Of a stretch of DNA of 6,007 nt, positions 1 through 5,859 are shown in pieces (positions within the stretch are counted from its first letter, which is position 1; every line of letters starts with the position of its first letter). The DNA comes from Cytophagaceae bacterium (GTDB taxonomy: Bacteria > Bacteroidota > Bacteroidia > Cytophagales > Spirosomataceae). Below the pieces are notes generated by a model that had not been told where the DNA came from, did no database searches, and saw only the letters and a list, made by a program, of their open reading frames with translations. The stretch lies in NCBI GenBank assembly GCA_947459055.1, contig CANHCG010000123.1, forward strand, positions 1 through 6,007. The letters are read 5' to 3'. The position numbers and the translations under genes were made by a program.

Positions 1-395
1 GGAAGGGAATGGTTAGATTTTTCTATTTGGAAATAGCGGGGTAATTGGTTTATGGAAACAAAGTTTGAGAGGGCTAAACAGGGGATTTTTGCTCCATTTT
101 GATAACGGATTTGCGTATCGTTTTTCCAAACGACATGGAGAATTACATTTTCATACGATGAATCATTTTCATGTTGGTGCACATGCCAGTCGGAGGAATT
201 CACATGTAACTCGATGGATCCCACCCAATCCAACGAATCAATGCATATTTTTGCCTCTTGAAAATCCGCCCCAGCATGCCCATTTTCCTTACCTGGATCA
301 ACAATCCGAATCGTTTCCCCACGAGTAGTTTGAAGGGTTGAGGTATCAAATAATTGATTTTTCCATAGGTAGGCTAAAAGTTTTTCATTGATCAT
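1..395 (-). CDS. DUF2851 family protein, N-terminal part (runs off left edge)
   Basis: Translating the minus strand from the ATG at 395-393 gives 131 uninterrupted codons to the window edge, beginning MINEKLLAYLWKNQLF. The pattern matches my recollection of the Bacteroidota DUF2851 family: an N-terminal 'EKLLxxxWK' helix, a 'TTRGETIRIVDPGKENG' stretch (about residues 23-39), then GADFQEAKI (42-50), 'GSIELHVNSSDWHVH' (59-73) and 'YENVILHVVW' (81-90). Biochemical function is unknown; family members are usually around 420 aa, so about two thirds is missing. No in-frame ATG, GTG or TTG occurs between an upstream stop and this ATG, which fixes the start. It lies 82 bp downstream of the EamA transporter gene on the same strand and may share its transcript. 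The opposite-strand open frame over 65-328 is histidine- and proline-rich and is judged an antisense shadow. Confidence 0.85.
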   Translation of the reverse strand, partial: MINEKLLAYLWKNQLFDTSTLQTTRGETIRIVDPGKENGHAGADFQEAKICIDSLDWVGSIELHVNSSDWHVHQHENDSSYENVILHVVWKNDTQIRYQNGAKIPCLALSNFVSINQLPRYFQIEKSNHSL

Positions 396-462
396 TTTTC
401 CGGCTTTTGATGAACCGAAATTAAGGAGTGAAATGAAAAGTTTTTTGATAAAATAGCCCCAT

Positions 463-480
463 TAACTGAATAATCAGTTA
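463..480. repeat. 7-bp inverted repeat over the stop codon of the EamA gene
   Basis: The arms TAACTGA (463-469) and TCAGTTA (474-480) are perfect reverse complements separated by ATAA. The structure includes the transporter's TAA stop (480-478). The stem is AT-rich, and on the minus strand it is followed by ATGGGGC rather than a T-run, so it is not a canonical intrinsic terminator. It might protect or partly separate the 3' end from the following DUF2851 gene, or be chance. Confidence 0.4.
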
Positions 481-1359
481 CTTGGATTTATTGACCCAAT
501 ATATCCCCATCAATAAAATAAACATGAAGGTGATTTGCGAAAAATAAATGGATTCGCCATCTAGGGTTCCCCAGGCTAATGCAACGATGGGAATCATATA
601 GGTGACTGAACTAGCGGTCACAGCGGAGGTCCATTTGATGATTTGATTAAAGACTAGCATCCCGATGGCGGATCCCAATAAACCCAATCCGATTCCTGAT
701 AAAAGTGGCCAAACATGCGCCTCATCCACCGGAACGCTGAAAAAACCCGAAAAGCCCAGGAGGCTCAAAGCGACGGGCCCGATCATCATAAAAATTCCAG
801 AAGTGGAGGTAAGGGGGTGTAAATTGGATAAATGTGTTTTGACTATGTGCATGTTGATGCCGTACAATAAGGTTGCCAAAACCACCCAAAGTGCATGGAT
901 ATTAAAGTCCAGCGCGAAACTTTTTCCGGCCACTAATAGTCCGATGCAGCCGATTAAGCCTAAAATAATGCCCATAATTTGTTTCCAATTCGTTTGTTGG
1001 GCATAAAATAAAATACCAATAATGAGCGCGAATAGTGGTGTGAAGGCGTTTAACATGCCGGATAGGGCACTTGATAGATGTTGACCCGCAATCGAAAATA
1101 AAATCGCAGGTAGCATATTTCCTGTCAGGCCAGCTAACAATAAATGTTTCCATTGCGCAGGTTGAATATGTGAACGACGTTTGATAAAAAAGGGTATAAA
1201 AAACACTGTAGCGGAGAAAATCCGAAGGGCACCCACCTGCATGGCTGAATAGGCGAGCAAGGTCTTTTTGACCAAAATAAAGGAACTTCCCCAGATGAGG
1301 GCTAGTCCGAAAATGGCAAGCCAGATGATAAGGGGAGATTTTGATTCCGTTGATTTCAT
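478..1359 (-). CDS. EamA/DMT-family (RhaT-like) transporter
   Basis: This is a 293-aa, strongly hydrophobic protein with the two-fold internal repeat of the drug/metabolite transporter superfamily. The first EamA unit covers about residues 11-143 and the second about 155-290, together about ten transmembrane helices. Characteristic features are the 'WGSSF' motif after the first helix (residues 23-27), a positively charged loop KRR at 60-62, and proline-containing helices such as 'NAFTPLF' (104-110) and 'VTYMIPIVALAWG' (252-264), the usual EamA signature positions. It would sit in the cytoplasmic membrane as an exporter or exchanger of small metabolites; the substrate cannot be read from sequence. 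The length is typical and both halves are intact. Its ATG lies 6 bp after the dusB stop on the same strand, so co-transcription with dusB is likely. No Shine-Dalgarno motif is visible. Confidence 0.9.
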   Translation of the reverse strand: MKSTESKSPLIIWLAIFGLALIWGSSFILVKKTLLAYSAMQVGALRIFSATVFFIPFFIKRRSHIQPAQWKHLLLAGLTGNMLPAILFSIAGQHLSSALSGMLNAFTPLFALIIGILFYAQQTNWKQIMGIILGLIGCIGLLVAGKSFALDFNIHALWVVLATLLYGINMHIVKTHLSNLHPLTSTSGIFMMIGPVALSLLGFSGFFSVPVDEAHVWPLLSGIGLGLLGSAIGMLVFNQIIKWTSAVTASSVTYMIPIVALAWGTLDGESIYFSQITFMFILLMGIYWVNKSK

Positions 1360-1365
1360 GGGGTA

Positions 1366-2355
1366 TTAGGCGAATTCGGTTTGGTATTGTTGGGCTATTT
1401 CTTTCAAAACGTCCTCAATTTCGTTGGGCGACATGGTGGTTACCAGCCTGGTTCGAAAGGGTTTAAAATGGTCTAAGCCACGGAAATAATTCGAATAATG
1501 ACGGCGCATTTCGACGATGCCGCCGTGTTCGCCTTTCCAACGAATCGAAAAGTCCAAATGGGCTGCGCAGACTTCAATTCGTTGCTGTATCGTAGGCGCC
1601 GGTAAATACGTGCCCGTCGCTAAAAAGTGCTTAATTTCATTGAAAATCCAAGGGTAACCGATGGCGGCCCGACCAATCATAATGCCATCTACCCCATATT
1701 TTTCTTTGTATTCCAAGGCCTTCAGTGGGGAATCGACATCTCCATTACCGAAAATCGGAATTTTAATCCGCTGATTTTCCTTGACTTTGGAGATTAATCG
1801 CCAATCCGCCTCCCCTTTGTACATCTGCACACGCGTACGTCCATGAATGGTCAAGGCTTGAATCCCGATGTCTTGGAGCCGTTCGGCGACATCCTCAATA
1901 TTTTTTGTCGAATCATCCCAGCCTAAGCGCGTTTTGACCGTCACTGGTAAATGTGTCGCCTTCACGACAGCTGAGGTCATCGCGACCATTTTAGGGATAT
2001 CTTGTAACAACGCTGCCCCGGCGCCTTTGCAGGCGACTTGTTTGACGGGGCAACCGTAATTTATGTCAATCAAATCAGGCCCCGCTTGTGTCGCAATTTC
2101 CGTACAGGATGCCATCGTTTCGATGGAACTACCGAATAGTTGGATCCCAATCGGTCGTTCATATTCGAAAATATCTAATTTCTGAACGCTTTTGGCGGCA
2201 TCTCGAATGAGGCCTTCTGAGGAAATAAATTCCGTATACATTAAATCGGCGCCATTCGCCTTACAAACTGCCCGAAAAGGCGGATCCGATACATCCTCCA
2301 TAGGTGCAAGGAGGAGGGGAAAGGAGCCTAGCTCAATGTTACCGATTTTTACCAT
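1366..2355 (-). CDS. dusB: tRNA dihydrouridine synthase DusB-like
   Basis: This FMN-dependent enzyme reduces specific uridines in the tRNA D-loop to dihydrouridine, using NADPH. With the start chosen here it is 329 aa, the family's usual size. The TIM-barrel motifs are in order: 'LLLAPMEDVSDPPFR' (14-28, FMN phosphate/flavin region), Q72, 'NYGCP' with the catalytic Cys at 102, 'KTRLGW' (141-146, flavin-contacting Lys), 'HGRTR' (171-175), 'GNGD' (203-206) and 'GR' (228-229); a helical C-terminal tRNA-binding domain follows from about 250. The frame stays open 18 codons further upstream (ATG at 2409), but that extension is non-homologous in appearance and would run into the opposite-strand CPBP gene. 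The product naturally begins MVKIGNIELG, so 2355 is preferred. It is first gene of the leftward cluster. DusB versus another Dus subgroup is assigned from overall pattern only. Confidence 0.93.
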   Translation of the reverse strand: MVKIGNIELGSFPLLLAPMEDVSDPPFRAVCKANGADLMYTEFISSEGLIRDAAKSVQKLDIFEYERPIGIQLFGSSIETMASCTEIATQAGPDLIDINYGCPVKQVACKGAGAALLQDIPKMVAMTSAVVKATHLPVTVKTRLGWDDSTKNIEDVAERLQDIGIQALTIHGRTRVQMYKGEADWRLISKVKENQRIKIPIFGNGDVDSPLKALEYKEKYGVDGIMIGRAAIGYPWIFNEIKHFLATGTYLPAPTIQQRIEVCAAHLDFSIRWKGEHGGIVEMRRHYSNYFRGLDHFKPFRTRLVTTMSPNEIEDVLKEIAQQYQTEFA

Positions 2356-2388
2356 TCTGATTAAAAATTCTGTAAATTTACGAGCATT
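2356..2388. promoter_or_regulatory. 33-bp divergent intergenic region with palindrome
   Basis: Only 33 bp separate the start codons of dusB (leftward) and the CPBP gene (rightward), so any promoters must be back to back or extend into the genes. The gap holds the perfect 10-bp palindrome GTAAATTTAC at 2372-2381. Either strand reads TAAATTTA, resembling the Bacteroidota -7 element TAnnTTTG except at its last base. No clear -33 TTTG was found at the right spacing on either side, so the promoter assignment is tentative. No Shine-Dalgarno motif precedes either ATG. Confidence 0.35.
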
Positions 2389-3339
2389 ATGGAAGAAAAC
2401 TATTATCAAGGCGGCTTTCGTTGGTTCGGATTAGCCTCAAAACTTCTGAGTTTATTTGGATTTTTCTTGTTGGGAAGCTTTTTCGGTCAATTCTTTGGCC
2501 TTTTAGCTGCGGTTTATATCATGAATTTCCCAACGACCGACATGTTGCAATTTCAAAAAATCATCCTTGATTTTGTTTCTCATCCTGAAAAGTATGAGAA
2601 TTCCTTTCATGGCATGATGGCTTTACAATGGTTTACGGCCTTATTCACCTTTGTGATTGGCTCTTGGGGCTATTTGTCTTGGGTAGAAAAACGTTCGATT
2701 TCAGAGTTGAATCAGGGAGAAACGCCGGATTGGAGAATCTTTTTATGGGCGATTTTGGTTGTTTTGGTGGGCATGCCACTTTTAGAGTTTATGATTCAGT
2801 GGAACCAACAAATCAGTTTGCCTGCTGGTTTTGAAGAGCTCGAACGCTGGATGAAAAATTCAGAAAATCAAATGTCTCAATTGACAAAATTCCTATTAAA
2901 TTTTCAAAGTCCTACTGATTTTGGTATCGGCTTGGCAGTGATTGCGGGCATGGCTGCCTTAGGCGAGGAAATATTTTTCAGGGGTGTATTGCAATCGCTT
3001 TTTGAACGTTTTTTAGGTAACAAGCATGCCGCTATTTGGATCGCCGCGGCAATTTTTAGCTTTATCCATTTTCAATTTTATGGCTTTTTTCCCCGCTTAT
3101 TTTTAGGCGCCTTTTTCGGGTATTTATATGTGTGGTTTCGAACGATATGGGTGCCGATAGCGGCTCATTTTTTCAATAATGGGTGGACTTTAACGATGCA
3201 TTACATGTACCAACAAAAACAAATCGATATCGATCCAGAACAAATGGGTACCCTGATTCCTTGGTGGTCAGCCTTAATTTCGTTAATCTTAATCGCATTT
3301 TATGTGAAACGTTTACACGATTACAGAACGGATATATGA
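2389..3339 (+). CDS. CPBP-family intramembrane glutamic protease (Rce1/ABI-like)
   Basis: This 316-aa multispanning membrane protein carries the three motifs of the CPBP (CAAX protease and bacteriocin-processing, ABI) family: 'EEIFFR' (Glu193, Glu194, Arg198; EExxxR), 'FSFIH' (Phe223 to His227; FxxxH) and 'HFFNN' (His260, Asn264; HxxxN). In the studied relative Rce1 these residues form the intramembrane active site. Hydrophobic segments occur at about 16-45, 77-99, 116-137, 176-190, 212-228, 235-255 and 291-307. A polar stretch at about 138-170 probably faces one side of the membrane. The substrate is unknown; bacterial members include bacteriocin-immunity and processing proteins, but no bacteriocin gene is seen here. 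The start MEENYYQGG is the first ATG after the divergent gap. Its stop overlaps the next gene's ATG (ATGA, 3336-3339), indicating translational coupling. Confidence 0.92.
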   Translation: MEENYYQGGFRWFGLASKLLSLFGFFLLGSFFGQFFGLLAAVYIMNFPTTDMLQFQKIILDFVSHPEKYENSFHGMMALQWFTALFTFVIGSWGYLSWVEKRSISELNQGETPDWRIFLWAILVVLVGMPLLEFMIQWNQQISLPAGFEELERWMKNSENQMSQLTKFLLNFQSPTDFGIGLAVIAGMAALGEEIFFRGVLQSLFERFLGNKHAAIWIAAAIFSFIHFQFYGFFPRLFLGAFFGYLYVWFRTIWVPIAAHFFNNGWTLTMHYMYQQKQIDIDPEQMGTLIPWWSALISLILIAFYVKRLHDYRTDI

Positions 3340-3536
3340 TTAAGGACTGGGTATGTTTGGGAAGTTCTCGAACCGGAATCGATTTAGAAGTGAAAAAAGG
3401 ATTGTTGGCCGAAAATCATCAGATTCAAGCTGTTGTCATGAATAAGAAAGTCAGTGCCTATGACCTGGGAGTTTGGGAATTGTATGTGCATGAAATGGAT
3501 GTTGAACAAGCTAAAATAGCACTCGCATGGGATTAA
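3336..3536 (+). CDS. DUF2007 small protein (putative signal-transducing family)
   Basis: This small 66-aa protein is read from the ATG at 3336, which overlaps the CPBP stop as ATGA. The pattern fits DUF2007 (PF09413): an N-terminal strand 'DWVCLGSS' (4-11), a helix 'GIDLEVKKGLLAEN' (14-27), a strand 'IQAVVMNK' (30-37), then 'WELYVHEMDVEQAKIAL' (47-63), the usual 'xxYVxxxDxxxAxxxL' ending. The fold is ferredoxin-like and relates to the GlnB type; the Pfam description 'putative signal transducing protein' is not backed by a firm function. The frame is open further upstream (from 3183), but that part overlaps the CPBP catalytic region and does not resemble the family, so the internal ATG is chosen. 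DUF2007 proteins often sit between a CPBP gene and cdsA in Bacteroidota, to my recollection. A weak CGGA lies 4 nt upstream of the ATG. Confidence 0.85.
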   Translation: MIKDWVCLGSSRTGIDLEVKKGLLAENHQIQAVVMNKKVSAYDLGVWELYVHEMDVEQAKIALAWD

Positions 3537-3541
3537 GGGAA

Positions 3542-4366
3542 ATGTCTAATTTACAGCAACGAGTTATCGCAGCTCTTGTTGCGGTACCTTTTTTGTTGTT
3601 TTGCGTCTTATATAGCGACTACACATTTTTGGCTTTATTTCTATTTATTGGAATTATGGCTCAGCTCGAATTTTATAAATTAGTTGGTAGTTTTGGCGGA
3701 AATTTACCCCTAACTTTTTATGGTACATTTTGTGGGGTCGTTCTTCATTTATTAACTTTTTTTATCGAAAAGGGTGTGATCGCCTATCAGAATTATTATA
3801 TTCTATCGCCACTTTTGACTCTCATCTTTTTCATTAAATTGTACAAAGCCAAAGATGAAAAACCTTTTAAAAACATTGCCTATACGTTTTTAGGGATTAT
3901 TTATGTAGCGTTGCCCTTCGCTTTACTGACGGTACTTGCCTTCATTAAGGATGAGCAATATGATCCCAATATCGTCTTAGGTTGTTTGTTTTTGCTTTGG
4001 GCGAGTGATTCGGGGGCTTATTTTGCGGGTACCTATTTTGGCAAAACCAAATTATTTGAACGGGTTTCTCCGAAAAAGTCTTGGGAAGGCAGTGTGGGTG
4101 GTTTAGTGGCTGCGATGGGGGTCGCCTTTATCATTTCCCGGTATTATACGAATTACGCGACATGGCAATGGTTCTCTATCGGTTTTATTATCGTGGTGGC
4201 GGGAACCTATGGTGATTTGGTTGAATCTTTATTCAAGCGAAGTATGAATATCAAAGATTCGGCGGATACGATTCCAGGGCATGGTGGTTTTTTAGATCGA
4301 TTTGATGGTTTGTTGTTGTCCATCCCTTTTATTATTACATTTTTGAAATTAGTGACGAGCATTTAA
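3542..4366 (+). CDS. cdsA: Phosphatidate cytidylyltransferase (CDP-diacylglycerol synthase)
   Basis: The enzyme makes CDP-diacylglycerol from phosphatidate and CTP in the cytoplasmic membrane, the branch point to phosphatidylethanolamine and anionic phospholipids. The 274-aa product has about eight membrane segments. Its C-terminal half contains 'WASDSGAYFAG' (153-163), 'SPKKSWEGSVGG' (176-187), and the complete CDS family signature at 229-255: SxxKR, KD, then 'PGHGGFLDRFD', which holds the metal-binding acidic residues. The length is typical. Two ATGs are possible: 3527 (279 aa, overlapping the DUF2007 stop by 10 bp) and 3542 (MSNLQQRVIAAL). I prefer 3542 because family members commonly start near this 'QQRV' segment; the leading MGLRE looks like read-in. 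It is 5 nt after the DUF2007 stop, so it belongs to the same operon. A phosphatidylserine decarboxylase gene, a frequent neighbour of cdsA, does not follow here. Confidence 0.95.
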   Translation: MSNLQQRVIAALVAVPFLLFCVLYSDYTFLALFLFIGIMAQLEFYKLVGSFGGNLPLTFYGTFCGVVLHLLTFFIEKGVIAYQNYYILSPLLTLIFFIKLYKAKDEKPFKNIAYTFLGIIYVALPFALLTVLAFIKDEQYDPNIVLGCLFLLWASDSGAYFAGTYFGKTKLFERVSPKKSWEGSVGGLVAAMGVAFIISRYYTNYATWQWFSIGFIIVVAGTYGDLVESLFKRSMNIKDSADTIPGHGGFLDRFDGLLLSIPFIITFLKLVTSI

Positions 4367-4396
4367 CGAAATTTAATTCGTTGCTTGGGCGAAATT
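4365..4396. repeat. Inverted repeat and overlapping direct repeat after cdsA
   Basis: AACGAA (4365-4370) and TTCGTT (4377-4382) are perfect 6-bp inverted arms around ATTTAA, starting inside the cdsA stop codon. CGAAATT occurs at 4367-4373 and again at 4390-4396, 23 bp apart, so TTCG (4377-4380) can pair with either CGAA copy. No T-run follows the stem, so it is not a standard intrinsic terminator. It may be a weak 3'-end structure or protein site, or a chance result of AT-rich DNA. Confidence 0.35.
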
Positions 4397-4407
4397 GATT
4401 TACTTTG
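4381..4407 (+). promoter_or_regulatory. Possible Bacteroidota-type promoter before the CarboxypepD_reg gene
   Basis: The 47-bp gap after cdsA contains TTACTTTG at 4400-4407, one mismatch from the Bacteroidota -7 element TAnnTTTG. GTTG lies at 4380-4383, roughly where a -33 element (TTTG) would sit, though the 16-nt spacing is shorter than usual. Transcription would start very near the ATG at 4414, leaving almost no leader. This is weak support for independent transcription; read-through from cdsA is equally possible. Confidence 0.25.
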
Positions 4408-4413
4408 TAGGCT

Positions 4414-5130
4414 ATGTTTAAAAGGATTGCATTATGGATTGTTTTGTTGGGCTGTTTTGCGACAACCCAGGCCCTCGGACAAGGGCAAGACAAGACCGTT
4501 TTGTTTCAGGTTCAAATCGTGAGTTCTAATGGTTCTGAGTTTTTGCCGATGGCCTATGTGTATAATCCACGGGCGGGTCGGGGAGCGCTTTCAGATAATT
4601 TTGGTCGGGCCGATATGAATGTTTTTCCCGGTGATAGCCTGGTTTTTACGTATATCGGATACAAAAATAAATTTTACATTATTCCTCGCTCAAATGATTT
4701 AGTACATCAAAAGGTCATTTCCATGGACGAGGATTCCAAGATGCTTGCTGAGGTAAAGGTTTTTCCACATGCGAATGAGGAAGAATTTAAACAGGCTTTC
4801 TTGAACATGCGACTCCGTGATGAACGTCAGCGTGCCATTTTGGCCCAAAATTTAGAACAGTCCAAATTAAATGTGTTTGCTTTGCAAGCAGGTTTGGGTG
4901 CGGCGGCTAATTTTCGCAATTTCTCTGACATGATGGTTTCTTCTCAGGCCAATAAAACTTTTTACGCTAGTCCATTGCTTTCCCTCACGAATCCTTTTGC
5001 CTGGATGAGTTTTATTAAATCGGTAAAAAATGGCGATTTAAAACGGGATGATTGGAAAAAAGCGTATGAATTTATGCCAAAGGAGAATATTTCTCGGCAA
5101 ATGTACCTTCGTGGTGCGGCCAATAAATAA
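4414..5130 (+). CDS. Secreted protein with CarboxypepD_reg-like domain
   Basis: The 238-aa product starts with a Sec signal peptide: MFKR, a hydrophobic core at 5-19, and probable cleavage after Gly22 (ALG-Q). Residues about 28-115 form a CarboxypepD_reg-like (Ig-like beta-sandwich) domain: 'FQVQIVSSNGSEFLPMAYVY', a 'GALSDNFGRADMNVFPGDSL' turn region, 'FTYIGYKNKFY', and a closing strand near 'MLAEVKVFP' (110-118). This is the pattern found at the N terminus of many Bacteroidota outer-membrane receptors, but no TonB-plug or barrel follows. The remainder (about 119-238) starts with a charged helix rich in E, R and Q (122-151), then a glycine/alanine stretch, 'LSLTNPFAWMSFIKSVKNG' and a basic tail. 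I do not recognise this part. Location is probably periplasmic or outer-membrane associated; function unknown. The stop directly abuts the stop of convergent pgeF. Confidence 0.82.
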   Translation: MFKRIALWIVLLGCFATTQALGQGQDKTVLFQVQIVSSNGSEFLPMAYVYNPRAGRGALSDNFGRADMNVFPGDSLVFTYIGYKNKFYIIPRSNDLVHQKVISMDEDSKMLAEVKVFPHANEEEFKQAFLNMRLRDERQRAILAQNLEQSKLNVFALQAGLGAAANFRNFSDMMVSSQANKTFYASPLLSLTNPFAWMSFIKSVKNGDLKRDDWKKAYEFMPKENISRQMYLRGAANK

Positions 5131-5138
5131 TTAGGCCG
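5117..5138. repeat. 5-bp GC inverted repeat spanning the two convergent stop codons
   Basis: CGGCC (5117-5121) and GGCCG (5134-5138) are perfect inverted arms around a 12-nt AT-rich loop that contains both TAA stops. The stem would be the same in either transcript. Neither side has a T-run, so a classic bidirectional terminator is not supported. The coding bases are also constrained by the two proteins, so chance remains likely. Confidence 0.35.
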
Positions 5139-5859
5139 AAAATCCAATCACTGCCAGCATTCGACCCGTTAGCCCTTTCTCTTTTCGATGAGAGAAAAAA
5201 TCCGAGTTGTTTTCCACCGTACAGGCCGAGTCGATTTCAATCTCTTGAACACCCCAAGTGCGTAACTGATCCGCGTTCGCTTCCTTTAAATTCACATGCC
5301 ATTTGGAACCATATAAATGTTTGTGTGCTCCATCGAATTGTTCTGCTACTTCATCGCCCACTTCAAAATGCGCCTCGCTGATGCAGGGGCCTATGTAAGC
5401 AAGGATATCAGCTGGATGTGATCCATAAGTGTCTCTCATCCGATGAAGTGTTTTGCTAACGATTTGAGCAACAGTGCCTTTCCAACCCGCGTGAATCGCG
5501 GCGGCAATTTTTTTATTGGGGTCTGCAAGTAAAATTGGGCAACAATCCGCTACGCCAACTCCTGCAAAAACACCTGTTTTTCCAGTAATGATTGCGTCAT
5601 ACCCCGATAAATAATCAGGTTGTTGGCCATCCCAAATTTGATCTCCATGTACTTGAAAGGAACGAATCAGTGTTTGCTCAGAGATACCTAAAGAATGGCA
5701 AAAACGCGATAGATTTTGTGCGATGTGCTCGGGATGATCGTCGGTATGAACGCCTAGATTAAGCGAGGAATAGGGGGAAGCACTTACCCCTCCGTGGCGG
5801 GTGCTGATACCCGCCACGAGATGAGGAATGTGTTGAAATACTTGAGGTTTACACGTCAT
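5131..5859 (-). CDS. pgeF: PgeF/YfiH family protein (laccase-domain; peptidoglycan editing factor)
   Basis: This 242-aa protein has the full motif set of the YfiH/DUF152 family, once annotated as polyphenol oxidase. Known members act on purine nucleosides (adenosine deaminase and phosphorylase activities), and in E. coli the protein prevents misincorporation of L-Ser into peptidoglycan. Visible motifs are 'SxRHGGVS' (19-26), 'NLG' (34-36), 'SFQVHG' with His71, 'VADCCPIL' with Cys106 aligned to the conserved ADC cysteine, 'HAGWKG' with His123, 'IGPCISEAHFEVGDEV' (156-171), 'CT' (213-214) and 'FFSHR' (221-225). His71, Cys106 and His123 would bind the catalytic zinc. The length is typical. An in-frame stop lies two codons upstream and the next Met is residue 141, so 5859 is the only reasonable start. 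It overlaps the upstream gene by 11 bp; the protein is probably cytoplasmic. Confidence 0.93.
   Translation of the reverse strand: MTCKPQVFQHIPHLVAGISTRHGGVSASPYSSLNLGVHTDDHPEHIAQNLSRFCHSLGISEQTLIRSFQVHGDQIWDGQQPDYLSGYDAIITGKTGVFAGVGVADCCPILLADPNKKIAAAIHAGWKGTVAQIVSKTLHRMRDTYGSHPADILAYIGPCISEAHFEVGDEVAEQFDGAHKHLYGSKWHVNLKEANADQLRTWGVQEIEIDSACTVENNSDFFSHRKEKGLTGRMLAVIGFSA
5773..5790. repeat. Weak inverted repeat inside pgeF
   Basis: GGGG (5773-5776) and CCCC (5787-5790) flank a 10-nt interior that itself contains AAG...CTT. It covers codons 24-29 of pgeF and lies 2 bp from a much stronger stem (5793-5818). Alone it would be unremarkable; it is recorded because it extends that structured stretch. 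Confidence 0.3.
5793..5818. repeat. Strong GC-rich hairpin in the 5' part of pgeF
   Basis: CGTGGCGGGT (5793-5802) and ACCCGCCACG (5809-5818) are perfect 10-bp inverted arms with a 6-nt loop; eight of ten pairs are G-C. The hairpin covers codons 14-23 (LVAGISTRHG) of pgeF, about 41-66 nt after the A of its ATG. It is the strongest inverted repeat I found in the window. It may slow ribosomes or affect mRNA stability; partly it may be forced by the conserved protein motif. Confidence 0.6.

Noticed and set aside
65..328. Forward 87-aa open frame rich in His, Phe and Pro
   Set aside because: It lies antisense to the DUF2851 coding frame, has no recognisable domain, and its composition is that of a shadow frame.
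416..423. TAATTTCG on the minus strand as a -7 element for the DUF2851 gene
   Set aside because: One mismatch to TAnnTTTG, but no -33 element at suitable spacing; read-through from the EamA gene is as likely.
665..1153. Open frames on both strands overlapping the EamA gene (665-1006 forward, 902-1153 reverse)
   Set aside because: Both lie wholly within an intact, family-typical transporter gene and show no domain pattern.
2022..2035. CGCCT/AGGCG 5-bp inverted repeat in dusB
   Set aside because: It falls at the conserved catalytic-loop codons; short and expected by chance.
478..2355. dusB with the EamA transporter as a functional tRNA-linked system
   Set aside because: Close spacing only shows likely co-transcription; no sequence feature connects the two functions.
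2356..2409. 18-codon N-terminal extension of dusB
   Set aside because: The conserved Dus start region begins at MVKIGNIELG; the extension would overlap the opposite-strand CPBP start and looks like untranslated DNA.
3183..3335. N-terminal extension of the DUF2007 frame
   Set aside because: It overlaps the 3' end of the CPBP gene out of frame, and the family-length protein starts at the ATGA overlap.
2389..3339. CPBP protease as part of a bacteriocin immunity or abortive-infection system
   Set aside because: No bacteriocin precursor, leader peptide, transporter or regulator is nearby; the neighbours are housekeeping genes.
4414..4470. Lipobox-like LLGC (residues 11-14) making the CarboxypepD_reg protein a lipoprotein
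   Set aside because: The stretch before the Cys is short, position -2 is Leu, and the hydrophobic core plus an ALG-Q type I site further on fit an ordinary signal peptide better.
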